A DNA stretch of 60,477 nucleotides from Rubidibacter lacunae KORDI 51-2 (GTDB lineage Bacteria > Cyanobacteriota > Cyanobacteriia > Cyanobacteriales > Rubidibacteraceae): contig NZ_ASSJ01000085.1 of assembly GCF_000473895.1 (NCBI RefSeq), positions 1-60,477 on the forward strand, read 5' to 3'. The notes beneath the pieces were generated by a model. It was not told the DNA's origin. It was given only the letters and a program-made list of their open reading frames with translations, and made no database searches. The first letter of the stretch is position 1, and every line of letters starts with the position of its first letter. Of the stretch, positions 12,021 through 21,343 are shown piece by piece. Made by a program: the position numbers and the translations under genes.

Positions 12021-12997
12021 GCGTCGGCAGGAGGTGAGTAGGGACGAGCGGCGCGCTCGGCACGCCGCTGAATTGACCTCAGGTTAGCACGGGCATTTCG
12101 CCGCCACATCGCCGGTTTGATGCGGCGCAGGGCTGATGCCGGAAAGCGTCGGTTCCACTCGGTATCGTCGAGGGTTGCGAGGTCGTCTAAAGATGGCGCG
12201 CGGTTATCCGGATAGGGGGCGAAGGCTGCAATGTCGGTCGGTCGGGCGAAGCGCTGGTTCCAAGGGCAGACATCCTGACAAATATCGCAGCCGGCTACCC
12301 AGCCGTTAAGGTTTGCGGCGATCGCGTCGGGCAGCTCTTCAGCGCGGTTTTCGATGGTGTGGTAGGCAATGCAACGGTTGGCATCGACCACAAACGGTGC
12401 CACGATCGCGTCGGTGGGGCACGCGTCGAGGCAGCGGGTACAGGTCCCGCAGTGCTGCGCGTGGGGCGTGTCGGGAGTTAACTCTAGGTCGGTTAGCACT
12501 TCCCCGAGGAAGATCCAGCTTCCGAAATCGCGGGAGATCAAATTCCCGTTCTTGGCGATCCAGCCGAGTCCGGCCCGCTGTGCCCAGACTTTATCTTGGA
12601 CGGGACCGGTGTCGGCGTAGTAGCGCGTGTGGATGTCGTGGCCGCAGGCTTCAAGCCACAGCGCCAAAGCTTTCAGGCGCTTGTGCAGCTCGCGGTGGTA
12701 GTCGCGCCCCCAGCCATAGCGGGAGATTTTGGCGCGATCGCGCCCCTCGGGATGTGCGTGCGGAGTGTAGTAATTGAGCGCGACGCAGATGACCGAGCGC
12801 GCGCCCGGCAAGCACGCTCGCGCGTCGAGGCGCTTTGGGCTGGCCATCCAGGCCATGTCGGCGTGATAGCCTAACGCCAACCATGCCTGCAGGTGTTCGG
12901 CCGCGCCGTCGTTGTCGGAGGAAATTGCCGCAATTCCGACGAGATGAAACCCGAGGGCGCGGGCTTTAGCTTTAACGGCAGTTGCATCGACTAGCAC
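12017..12997 (-). CDS. queG: Epoxyqueuosine reductase QueG
   Basis: Catalyses the last step of queuosine synthesis in tRNA, reducing epoxyqueuosine to queuosine with cobalamin. The protein is 326 residues from a GTG start. Visible are the catalytic-Asp region [20 protein letters not shown] and two ferredoxin-type [4Fe-4S] motifs, [12 protein letters not shown] and [11 protein letters not shown], at the positions expected for QueG. It overlaps the broken HAD gene by 4 nt and lies 33 nt downstream of purH on the same strand; queA, the preceding enzyme of the pathway, is just beyond purH. Confidence 0.95.
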   Translation of the reverse strand: MLVDATAVKAKARALGFHLVGIAAISSDNDGAAEHLQAWLALGYHADMAWMASPKRLDARACLPGARSVICVALNYYTPHAHPEGRDRAKISRYGWGRDYHRELHKRLKALALWLEACGHDIHTRYYADTGPVQDKVWAQRAGLGWIAKNGNLISRDFGSWIFLGEVLTDLELTPDTPHAQHCGTCTRCLDACPTDAIVAPFVVDANRCIAYHTIENRAEELPDAIAANLNGWVAGCDICQDVCPWNQRFARPTDIAAFAPYPDNRAPSLDDLATLDDTEWNRRFPASALRRIKPAMWRRNARANLRSIQRRAERAARPYSPPADA

Positions 12998-13030
12998 GGG
13001 AGGCTCGCAAGACGATTGGGTCCGGCGAAT

Positions 13031-14575
13031 TCAGTGGAGGAAATGGCGCGTGCCGGTCAGCACCATGACCAAATCGAGTTCGTTAGCCGCCGCGACCGAA
13101 TCTTCATCCCGTCGGGACCCCCCCGGCTGCACGATCGCACTGATTCCTGCCGCTGCGGCGGCGCGCACGGAGTCATCGAAAGGGAAGAATCCATCGCTAG
13201 CGAGGGACGCACCGCTGGCTGTGTCACCAGCCTGCCGGAGCGCGATTTCGACCGCACCCACTCGGTTCATTTGCCCCGCACCGATACCGCAGGTGACGCG
13301 ATCGCGGGTTACGACGATTGCGTTGGACTTGACGTGCTTGGCGGCTTTCCAGGCAAACTCCAGTTCTGCCCATTGGTCGGGAGTCGGTTGGCGCTTGCTG
13401 GCCACCTGCCAAGTTTGCGAGTCGTCGATCGCGTCGTCAGCCGCTTGCAGCAAGAAGCCGCCTGCAATCGATCGGATGGCGTGCGCCGGATCAATCAGGA
13501 GATCGGGCAGCACGAGCACGCGCAGGTTGGATTTGCGTGCGAGGATGCTGGCAGCTTCCGGCTCGCAGTCGGGGGCGACGACACATTCTAGGAACGTTTG
13601 TGTCATTGCCTTCGCCGTCGGCGGATCGATCGCGCGGTTGAGAGCAACGATACCGCCAAAAGCCGAGATGGAGTCGGCATCAAAGGCCTGCTGGTAGGCG
13701 GCAGAGAGCGACGACGCGATTGCGATGCCACAAGGGTTGGTGTGTTTGAGGATCGCCGCCGCCGGCTCGTTGCGGAATTCGCCGATGATGCGGCGCGCGG
13801 CTTCAAGGTCTACGAGATTATTGTAGCTGAGTTCTTTACCTTGAAGTTTGACAGCAGCCCCCCAGCCGCCGGGCGTCGTACCCGAGCTATACCAGGCAGC
13901 TGGCTGGTGAGGGTTCTCACCATAGCGCAAGGTTTGGAGCCGCGCTCCGATCACCGAGTAATTGAGGGGCAGTTCGTCGAGGTCGGGTCCGAGACCGGCA
14001 AAGTAATCGGCGATCGCGCGTTCGTAGCAGGCGGTGCGGGCGAAGGCTTCGGCTGCTCGCGCTTGCCGGAATTCGAGAGTGGGGCTACCGTTCGTGCTCT
14101 GCAGCTCGTCGAGATAGGAGTTGTAGCGCTCGGGCGTGGCGAGAACGGTGAGGTGGGCGTAGTTTTTGGCTGCAGCACGCAGGAGCGTCGGACCGCCGAT
14201 GTCAATATTTTCGATGATGTCGGCGTGGGCTGCATCGCGCTTGGCAACCACCACCTCAAACGGATAGAGGTTGACAGCAACGAGGTCGAAGCGGCGGATG
14301 TGGTTAGCGTCCAGGTCGCTCAGGTCTTGGGGAATGTCGGTGCGAGCGAGAATGCCACCGTGAATGCGAGGATGCAGGGTTTTGACGCGACCGCCGAGGA
14401 TTTCGGGCGCGCCAGTGTAATCGGCAACTTTGGTGACGGGCAGCCCGGCTTCTTGAATGACTTTTGCCGTGCCACCGCTGCTAACGATCTCGAAATCGAA
14501 GTTCTCCACGAGCGCGCGGGCGAACTCGACGAGTCCGGTTTTATCGGAAACACTCAGCAGAGCCAGGCGGGTCAT
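13031..14575 (-). CDS. purH: Bifunctional AICAR transformylase / IMP cyclohydrolase
   Basis: Last two steps of purine synthesis, 514 residues, full length. The N-terminal MGS-like IMP cyclohydrolase domain has SGGTAKVIQEAG and GRVKTLHPRIHGG; the C-terminal transformylase domain has LRYGENPHQPAAW and ends in the family signature TGTRHF. It sits between queA (124 nt upstream) and queG (33 nt downstream), all leftward, so co-transcription with queG is likely. Confidence 0.97.
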   Translation of the reverse strand: MTRLALLSVSDKTGLVEFARALVENFDFEIVSSGGTAKVIQEAGLPVTKVADYTGAPEILGGRVKTLHPRIHGGILARTDIPQDLSDLDANHIRRFDLVAVNLYPFEVVVAKRDAAHADIIENIDIGGPTLLRAAAKNYAHLTVLATPERYNSYLDELQSTNGSPTLEFRQARAAEAFARTACYERAIADYFAGLGPDLDELPLNYSVIGARLQTLRYGENPHQPAAWYSSGTTPGGWGAAVKLQGKELSYNNLVDLEAARRIIGEFRNEPAAAILKHTNPCGIAIASSLSAAYQQAFDADSISAFGGIVALNRAIDPPTAKAMTQTFLECVVAPDCEPEAASILARKSNLRVLVLPDLLIDPAHAIRSIAGGFLLQAADDAIDDSQTWQVASKRQPTPDQWAELEFAWKAAKHVKSNAIVVTRDRVTCGIGAGQMNRVGAVEIALRQAGDTASGASLASDGFFPFDDSVRAAAAAGISAIVQPGGSRRDEDSVAAANELDLVMVLTGTRHFLH

Positions 14576-14698
14576 GCATCTATTCCAAAGCGAACCATTT
14601 CATCTTAAGTTCTGAACGGTTCCCAAAAGAGAGCCCGCTCGGCAGCAATCGCATCCGACCTTCGATCGATGGATCGATCGCGGCGTCTTTAGGTGCGC

Positions 14699-15793
14699 TC
14701 AATCCACCACATCGTGCGGTGTCGATTCCTGGAGCGTGGCTGCTGGCAGAATTGCCATGGCATCGCCGAATGAATAAAACCGATAGCCCTGCGCGATCGC
14801 CTCTTCATACAGGGATAGCAAGCGCGGTCGGCCGATGAAGGCGCTCACTAACATCAACAAGCTCGACTTCGGCAAGTGGAAATTCGTGATCAGCCCATCT
14901 ACCACGCGCGGTTGGTAGCCGGGGAAAATGAATAAATTGGTTTTGCCCGAAAACGGCACGAGCTGTCCGCCCTCCGCCGCTGCACCCTCTAACGCGCGAA
15001 CCACCGTCGTCCCCACGGCAATGATGCGCCCCCCGTTCGACCGCGCGCGCTCGATCTGCTCGACGGTTGCTGCCGGCACCTCCAACCACTCGGAGTGCAT
15101 GGCGTGAGCGGTGATGTCGTCGGTTTCTACTGGGCGGAATGTCCCGAGCCCGACGTGCAGTGTCACGCGCGCTTGCTGAATGCCGCGAGCTCCCAAGCGT
15201 TGCAGCAGATCTTCCGTAAAATGCAACCCTGCTGTCGGGGCCGCGATCGCGCCCACGCGCTGCGCGTAAACAGTCTGGTACTGCTCCGGCCGCGCCGCCG
15301 TCGACTTCACGTAGGGGGGGAGCGGTACCCGGCCGCATTGCGCCAGCACCTCTTCAAAGGAGCGTCCATCCGGGACGGTGAAATGCAAAACGCGTCCGCC
15401 AGTGGACTCATCGCGATCCACAACCGTTGCTTGCAAACCTGCATCTGGAGGGTTGAAGGCGATCGCAGATCCAGTCGGCAATCGCCGTCCCGGTTTCACC
15501 AATGCCAGCCATTTCTCCGGACCTTGTTGTTCCAAGAGCAAAACTTCTACCATCGTGCCTGTTGACTTGCGTCCGTAGAGGCGCGCGGGCAACACTCGCG
15601 TGTCATTGAGTACTAGCAGATCGTTCGCCTGCAACCAATCTGGCAGTGTATGGAAGTGCGCGTGAACGCGTTCGGTTGGCGACGGCAGCACCAGCAATCG
15701 CGAGCTGTCGCGCGGCGTCAACGGAACCTGTGCGATTTGCTCCGGCGGCAGCTCGTAGTTGTAGCTCGCTAGTTGGCGGTCGGCGTCGTGCAT
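14699..15793 (-). CDS. queA: S-adenosylmethionine:tRNA ribosyltransferase-isomerase
   Basis: QueA transfers and rearranges ribose from S-adenosylmethionine onto preQ1 in tRNA, giving epoxyqueuosine, the substrate of QueG encoded 1.7 kb downstream. Length 364 residues. Family motifs are visible: YNYELPPEQIAQ, LNDTRVLPARL, TAGLHFTEDLL, HVGLGTFRPV and the C-terminal YRFYSFGDAM. The start ATG at 15793 gives MHDADRQLASYNYELP. The presence of queA and queG together shows that the organism completes queuosine on tRNA. Confidence 0.96.
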   Translation of the reverse strand: MHDADRQLASYNYELPPEQIAQVPLTPRDSSRLLVLPSPTERVHAHFHTLPDWLQANDLLVLNDTRVLPARLYGRKSTGTMVEVLLLEQQGPEKWLALVKPGRRLPTGSAIAFNPPDAGLQATVVDRDESTGGRVLHFTVPDGRSFEEVLAQCGRVPLPPYVKSTAARPEQYQTVYAQRVGAIAAPTAGLHFTEDLLQRLGARGIQQARVTLHVGLGTFRPVETDDITAHAMHSEWLEVPAATVEQIERARSNGGRIIAVGTTVVRALEGAAAEGGQLVPFSGKTNLFIFPGYQPRVVDGLITNFHLPKSSLLMLVSAFIGRPRLLSLYEEAIAQGYRFYSFGDAMAILPAATLQESTPHDVVD

Positions 15794-16041
15794 TCAAATG
15801 AAATGATGGGCCGCCCTCGTTCCTTTTCGCGAGAGCGTAATCGACTCCTCAAACTTGTTCCATGGGTGGCTACCCCGCAGTCCTTTCAGCCAAGTGAATT
15901 GCAAGGAGCGCTGAAGCGAGGCGACCTGAGGATGGGGATCCCACCCAGTTGCTCGGGGAACTCTCCCCTAGCGACCCTACCGGGTGACTTGGGACACTGT
16001 AACTAGTGACCGATTAAGTGCGTTTCCGCGCACGGGGGGCA

Positions 16042-16440
16042 ATGCCCGTGGAGTACATTTTCTTTCTTGCTAATGCTAGCCTAACGCTGCGTCTGGTCCG
16101 CCATCTGAATCGAGAGGTATCATCATTGCCTCCCTGTTCGCTCACGGTGATTCACCGCATCGACGGGTGGCTCGTAAAAATCAAGTTCGATACGCAGCTC
16201 GCACCGATGCAGGCGGGCAATTTCCGCGCTTACCTCAGCGAAATTGGCATTCCCTTCGAGCCAGATATTCGCTTGCAAATGGCCTTCTGGAGCCTGGAGA
16301 CCGGACAGTCACCCGTTGATGTCATGCGACGCTATCAACTGGCAATTGTGGCTCATGGCTATCCCGATCGCCAAGAAATCGAGACCTTCTGTCAGCAGTT
16401 TACCCGCGGGCTCGGCTACTGCCCCGAGACCCTGGCTTAA
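16042..16440 (+). CDS. Conserved-looking hypothetical protein
   Basis: A 132-residue soluble protein beginning MPVEYIFFLANASLTLRLV. I chose this ATG because a GGGGGG run lies about 4 nt upstream; a GTG 24 nt earlier is also in frame. The composition and regular hydrophobic pattern (VIHRIDGWLVKIKFD, WSLETGQSPVDVMRRYQLAIVAHGYPD) look like a real folded protein, and I believe similar proteins occur in other cyanobacteria, but I cannot name a family. It stands alone, divergent from queA, with a 248-nt spacer. Confidence 0.7.
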   Translation: MPVEYIFFLANASLTLRLVRHLNREVSSLPPCSLTVIHRIDGWLVKIKFDTQLAPMQAGNFRAYLSEIGIPFEPDIRLQMAFWSLETGQSPVDVMRRYQLAIVAHGYPDRQEIETFCQQFTRGLGYCPETLA

Positions 16441-16898
16441 GAATTTGACCTTTGACCTGAAGACCGCCTCAGCCTGGCCCGGACCGCTAAAGCTAACAAT
16501 CAATGCACCCCGTCCCTTAACGAGTACGGCGTTTTCGGGTTTCTGAGCGGAGGCGCGATTTTCGGCAACGACTCTCGTGGCAATTCGACATTGCACCAAT
16601 AAATTTGCTAACGAGCCCAAAGGTTTTCCATTTTCGGACTCGTTTTGTGCGGGCGGTGGCTGCCAACGTAACTTGGAACGCCTGTGCTTGCGATTTAAAG
16701 GTGATGCAACCTGATTGAGCTGCGAGAGCATTGAGGGTTTTCAACGCGACCTTTTCAACCGCGACCCAGTTCAACCGCAACAACCAAGCACGCGCTTATA
16801 GCAATTGCTTGGTCCCCTCCGAAACAACAAACTCCCACGTCGGGCGACGAAGGAGTGAAGATGGCGATTACATCGCTCGGGCATCTGCACCAGCAGTA
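16441..16898. other. Intergenic, no confident gene
   Basis: 458 bases between two small convergent genes. Leftward frames at 16517-16783 and 16309-16731 hold some protein-like segments, but in two different phases, with no start supported by a ribosome-binding site and no recognised family. The region may be a decayed gene or non-coding DNA. I see no clear terminator here. Confidence 0.4.
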
Positions 16899-17252
16899 CT
16901 AATCGAGGAAGCCCATCAGCGAGCCGGGATCGTCGATCTCGTTGGATGCCACCGGGCGGTTCCCGAAGTTGGAATAGTTCTCAGCAACTTTCAGAGGGCT
17001 TGCCGCAATCGGGCGGATACCTGCATCGGTGAAGCTGCCAACAGTTTGCATACCATTGGCAAAAATCGGCCGCTCTCCACCCAGAGAGCGGAAGGTGCCG
17101 GCAATTGCCAGGTTACTTGCCTCCACGGGACGGTTACCGATGGACCGCACGACTGCTTGCTTGGGCTGCAGCGAAAGCGCACCGCCTTGCTCGGACTGGG
17201 GCGCCGTTGTGGCGTTTTCGCTGCCGTTCTCTTGAATCTTCGTCTCGCTCAT
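16899..17252 (-). CDS. Small cyanobacterial RP(I/V)-repeat protein
   Basis: A 117-residue protein with an N-terminal polar, low-complexity segment (residues 1-30) followed by four degenerate repeats of about 20 residues built around G.RP(V/I).AS: SIGNRPVEASN, GGERPIFANG, AGIRPIAASP and FGNRPVASNE, ending in SLMGFLD. ATG start at 17252 with GAGGATATTTCC upstream. I recall small proteins with this repeat in many cyanobacteria, but their function is not known to me. No signal peptide or membrane segment is visible. Convergent with the gene ending at 16440. Confidence 0.75.
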   Translation of the reverse strand: MSETKIQENGSENATTAPQSEQGGALSLQPKQAVVRSIGNRPVEASNLAIAGTFRSLGGERPIFANGMQTVGSFTDAGIRPIAASPLKVAENYSNFGNRPVASNEIDDPGSLMGFLD

Positions 17253-18696
17253 GGGAAATATCCTCGTAATTTCGCAACTGCGGCAAGCCTGACTCCCAGG
17301 CTCAAAACTTTAACTAAATCTTCAGCTTCGATTGCTCTGATTATATCGCTTAAAGATCGCGTAATGAGGCGTAAAAAAACGCAATGCTACTTACTAAGGC
17401 AGACACCGCACTCACCCACGCAAACTTGCTGAATGCCTTTCCAGGTAAGTCATCTAGCGTTCCAGAAAGCGCTTTCGAGAGCGATTGCACTTACTTTGCT
17501 TATCGCCGTAATGAGCAGAACAAAAGCGGGTGAGAGCCTCATCGCTCCTGGTGGCGGTTCGCCACAGCCCCTCGTTCGCCTCCGCCCGGTGGAATAATAC
17601 TTTCCGGATTTGCCGAGTCCGGACGCAAGCCTCTTGCGGGCAAGTACCTACTCAAAATTTGCTTATAGGACCGCCCAAGCATAGCTATACTTACAGCTGG
17701 CTTTGCGTTGTGAGGCGAATGTGCATTGGTGGGGAACGTCTCAAATCTTTAAAGCTTGGGGGTTGCACTACCTGATGCTGGTGTTGCTGATACCCCTAAA
17801 CTCCGGTGAAGGTCAGGTGGAACGTGGCGTGTTTGAAGCTTAGTAGCGCCTCCCAGCTAGCCCGGCTCAACGATACTGATTTGACAAGTCTGCTGTACCC
17901 AACCTCAGCGCATGTGATTCGCAGATTGCTCGTTACCGATCGCTCGGTTCGGTTATTATCGCCCAGCCTTCAAAGTTCTCGTCAGCACCATTCTTCAATA
18001 CTGCCAGTCCCGAATCCTGCAGTTACTTTATTGGGTCTCTCGTGACCGAGCCCCGAATACAAAAAGATTGGGATCGCAAATTCGATCGAAGCCCCTTGCA
18101 GGATTGTTACGTGTTGTTTCGCTATCAGCAAGTGCTGTCAAGTTATCCTGTCGTCCGTCGGATATTTAGTTGCGAGTCTCGGTCGGACCAGCTGGTTCCA
18201 TGCCGAGAGTTTTTAAATATTTACATTGGCCGAATTGCAGCTATCGATGTTGGGCTTGGGTGTGCTAATCCGCAATCAATTCGGCTCGCAACTGTCATTC
18301 CGAATGCTCGGTCTGATAAGGGAGGATGAACCCAGTTGAGAACTTTTGACTGACAATCGAAAGGCGACTTCGGACAAAGTGACTGCAAAAGGTGTATCCG
18401 AAGATACAGAAATGATGTGGGCAACCGATGAGAATCGGGTCGCTATGGCTGCAAAAGAGTGTTATCAGAGCTCTCGGCGGCAGGTCGATTCTTTGCAGTG
18501 AGTGGATGGCAAATTGCCAAGGTAAGGCCTGAAAAGCGCGTTTTCTGCGCTGAGGCTCTACGCTCGCAGCAGTTGAATTCGGATTATGTAGCACCCATTC
18601 GCCTTGACAAGGCTCCGGCGAGTGAGGTAGAGAATGTGACTTACTGCTCTAGTCTCAAAATCTAGTGTCAAAAGTTGTGTGAAAACGAGATCGGTG
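17253..18696. other. Long gene-poor stretch upstream of amt
   Basis: About 1.4 kb with no convincing gene. Frames present are short, overlap in several phases and lack recognisable domains (the longest are 79-99 codons, for example 18042-18329 plus and 18295-18594 minus). Base composition is more A+T-rich than in the neighbouring genes. I searched by eye for an NtcA box (GTA-N8-TAC) before amt and found no exact match. No tRNA was seen. Confidence 0.5.
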
Positions 18697-20166
18697 ATGA
18701 TGTCAAGACTGATGCAACGAAATTCGCAAGGTGTGAGAGAACGGCAACCGATCGCTCCTAATCGGTTCGGACTCTCGTGGCTTCTGCCCCGACGAGTCAA
18801 GCCGTATTGGCTCGCGTGTATTCCCCTCGCCGCTATTTTGGTCGTGATTTGGGACGGTGCTGCTGCTGCTCAGCATGCGCTCGACCTCGACACATTGGAC
18901 TTCTCCGACCCTGCGGTGATTAAGGGTACGCTCGACGCGATCTTTATCTTTTTCTGCGCGGTGCTCGTCATCGCAATGAATGCAGGCTTCGGAATGTTGG
19001 AGACGGGTTTCTGCCGACAGAAAAATGCCGTCAACATTCTTTCGAAGAACCTCATCGTGTTCGGCATTGCGACACTCGCTTATTGGGCGATCGGTTTCGC
19101 GCTGATGTACGGCACTGATTTTCGTGGTTTCATCGGCACTGCAGGCTTCTTCCTGTCGAGTTCGGATCCGGCAACCTACGGTCTCGAACCGTTTCCAGCG
19201 GGACTGCCGATTTCAGTGTCCTTCCTATTCCAGGTAGCGTTTGCAGCCACAGCAGCAACGATCGTCTCCGGTGCTGTTGCCGAACGCATCAAGTTCACGG
19301 ACTTTCTAATTTTCAGCTTCCTGCTCGTCGGTATTTCCTACCCGATTACCGGGCACTGGCAGTGGGCAGGTGGCTGGCTGTCGCAGCTTGGTTTTGCTGA
19401 CTTTGCCGGTTCGACGGTCGTGCACTCGGTCGGTGGCTGGGCGGCATTGGTTGGAGCTTTGATTCTCGGTCCACGCCAAGGCAAGTACAATGCCGACGGA
19501 TCGGTGAATGCGCTGCCCGGTCACAACATGAGCATTGCTATGTTGGGCTGCCTGATTCTGTGGATCGGTTGGTATGGGTTCAATCCGGGCTCGGAGCTGG
19601 CTGCAACCCCCAACGTGCCTTACATTGCCGTAACGACGACGCTCTCGGCAGCAGCGGGCGGCGTTGCTGCTACGTTCACGGCCTGGATTAAGGACGGAAA
19701 GCCGGACCTGTCGATGATCATCAACGGGATCCTGGCCGGTCTAGTGGGCATCACGGCAGGTTGCGATGCGGCTTCTTACCCGGTGGCAGTCTTTATCGGT
19801 CTGGTGGCGGGCATTATCGTCGTCTTCTCGGTAGCGTTCTTTGACTCGATCAAGATCGACGACCCGGTCGGTGCCATTTCGGTGCACTTGGTCTGCGGCA
19901 TCTGGGGCACGTTCGCGGTGGTTTTTGCTGGTGGGGACCCGGTCGCTCAGATCGTAGGCATCCTATCGATCGGCGGCTTCACGGCACTGTTCAGCTTCAT
20001 CGTGTGGACCGCTTTGAAGGCAACGTTGGGCATCCGCGTGACTCCTGAAGAAGAGCTGGAAGGTCTCGACATTGGCGAGCACGGTATGGAAGCCTATAGC
20101 GGCTTCGTTAAGGAAGCGGACGTGCTGGCAGGGAGCAGCTCCAGCGTTTTTCGCGGTGATGAGTAG
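18697..20166 (+). CDS. amt: Ammonium transporter (Amt/MEP family)
   Basis: Membrane channel for ammonium uptake, 489 residues from the ATG at 18697 (a GTG 18 nt upstream is also in frame). An N-terminal hydrophobic stretch ending in [10 protein letters not shown] looks like a signal sequence, as in cyanobacterial Amt1. About eleven transmembrane helices follow, with family signatures [40 protein letters not shown] and the conserved pore histidine segments. The C-terminal tail (about residues 450-489) contains the regulatory [20 protein letters not shown] element contacted by PII/GlnK in the family. It is monocistronic, with a terminator about 75 nt downstream. Confidence 0.96.
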   Translation: MMSRLMQRNSQGVRERQPIAPNRFGLSWLLPRRVKPYWLACIPLAAILVVIWDGAAAAQHALDLDTLDFSDPAVIKGTLDAIFIFFCAVLVIAMNAGFGMLETGFCRQKNAVNILSKNLIVFGIATLAYWAIGFALMYGTDFRGFIGTAGFFLSSSDPATYGLEPFPAGLPISVSFLFQVAFAATAATIVSGAVAERIKFTDFLIFSFLLVGISYPITGHWQWAGGWLSQLGFADFAGSTVVHSVGGWAALVGALILGPRQGKYNADGSVNALPGHNMSIAMLGCLILWIGWYGFNPGSELAATPNVPYIAVTTTLSAAAGGVAATFTAWIKDGKPDLSMIINGILAGLVGITAGCDAASYPVAVFIGLVAGIIVVFSVAFFDSIKIDDPVGAISVHLVCGIWGTFAVVFAGGDPVAQIVGILSIGGFTALFSFIVWTALKATLGIRVTPEEELEGLDIGEHGMEAYSGFVKEADVLAGSSSSVFRGDE

Positions 20167-20240
20167 TAATTAGCAGATGGTTTTTCAACGGGTGAGGCTG
20201 CCGATGCCCTCCCACTCGTTGTATTCGACTTCATGCATTT

Positions 20241-20274
20241 GGCGTCCCTGTCAGTGGCGGGGGCGCCTGTTTTG
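20241..20274 (+). terminator. Intrinsic terminator after amt
   Basis: GGCGTCCC ... GGGGGCGCC forms a G+C-rich stem with a loop of about ten bases, followed by TGTTTTGT. It lies between the convergent amt and glycosyltransferase genes; the T-rich tail is on the plus strand, so it serves amt. Confidence 0.7.
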
Positions 20275-20355
20275 TAGGTGCTGAGAAGACCGACTAACGG
20301 CTGCTCGATTGCTTGCAAGCTTCGCAATTTTTACCTCGCGGCAGTGGAGGTGCTC

Positions 20356-21294
20356 TCAATCAGAACGCCTTTCTTGCTGTAAAACTGCCCAAGCTGCATA
20401 AGTGTGGCAAACGGCGTACCAGTTGAGGAAGAGGCGGGAGATCTCCAGAGCGAGGCGCGATCGCCCGCGCGCGCACAACCAGCTCAGCAACGGTGCAAGG
20501 GTGCGTTCGTTGAGGAGGCCGCCAAAGGTCAGCAACCCCCATAGCAGGCGGTGCACCCAAGTCATTTGTACCATCAGCCGCACGGCGAAGGTCGGATGCT
20601 TCTGGTAGAACAGCGCGCCCGTGCGACCGCGCTGCCGTTCGCGATCGATCAGCTGCGGCAATTGCTCGACTCGGAACGGAGGATGCCAGTGATAGCCAAC
20701 GGCCTGCGGGCATTTGACGAGCCTGAGACCGAGCTGTTTGAGTCGCACGCCCAGTTCTAGATCTTCCCATCCGTAAAGTTGGAAGCGCGTGTCGAACCCG
20801 CCTGACGCCTCTAACCAGTGACGCGCGATCGCGACGTTGCCGGTAGCAAAGTAGGCCGCTGAGTAGTCCGTAAGTTTATAGGGCTCAGCCGTCGGCTGGT
20901 CAAAATTGTTGGTATTGACAACCCGACCGTAGGTAAAGACGCGATCGCCCCAACGGCGGCGAGCGTCGCGCAGGGCAGTTGCGTGCGCTTGAAGAAAGAC
21001 TTCGGTAACGACCAGGTCGCTGTCGATGAAAATAATCTCGTTGCCGCGCGCGCTCTCGACGCCGAGGTTGCGGGCAGCGGCAGGTCCCCGGTGGTTTTGC
21101 TCGCAAACGCAAACACGCGCTAAGCCCGCAGATGCCAACCACGCTAAAGTCGCGTCGGTGGAACCGTCATCGACAACGATGACTTCATATCCGTCGACTA
21201 ACCGAGTGTCGTACTGCTGTTCTTCAAGGGCGAGCAAGCACTTTTGCAAGATCGGCAGGCGGTTGTAAGTCGGAATGACGACGCTAAAGAACAC
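20356..21294 (-). CDS. Family 2 glycosyltransferase
   Basis: A 312-residue GT-A fold glycosyltransferase, GTG start. It has the nucleotide-binding opening FFSVVIPTYNR, the first acidic motif VVDDGSTD, the metal-binding DxD-type motif FIDSDLVV, and an acceptor-side ED motif in GFDTRFQLYGWEDLELGVR, in the order expected for GT2 enzymes that build surface polysaccharides. Hydrophobic helices near residues 245-265 may attach it to the membrane. It follows the CHAT-domain gene by 49 nt on the same strand and may be the last gene of that operon. The donor and acceptor cannot be predicted. Confidence 0.88.
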   Translation of the reverse strand: MFFSVVIPTYNRLPILQKCLLALEEQQYDTRLVDGYEVIVVDDGSTDATLAWLASAGLARVCVCEQNHRGPAAARNLGVESARGNEIIFIDSDLVVTEVFLQAHATALRDARRRWGDRVFTYGRVVNTNNFDQPTAEPYKLTDYSAAYFATGNVAIARHWLEASGGFDTRFQLYGWEDLELGVRLKQLGLRLVKCPQAVGYHWHPPFRVEQLPQLIDRERQRGRTGALFYQKHPTFAVRLMVQMTWVHRLLWGLLTFGGLLNERTLAPLLSWLCARGRSRLALEISRLFLNWYAVCHTYAAWAVLQQERRSD

Positions 21295-21343
21295 GTGAGA
21301 GCCCTCTGATGAGGCGACCGACTCCAGATTCTAACGCGCGGCG

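Noticed and set aside
13598-14608. 336-codon rightward frame opposite purH
   Set aside because: Antisense shadow of PurH; no family resemblance.
18042-18329. 95-codon rightward frame (GTG start) upstream of amt
   Set aside because: No ribosome-binding site, no recognised family, and overlapping open frames in other phases.
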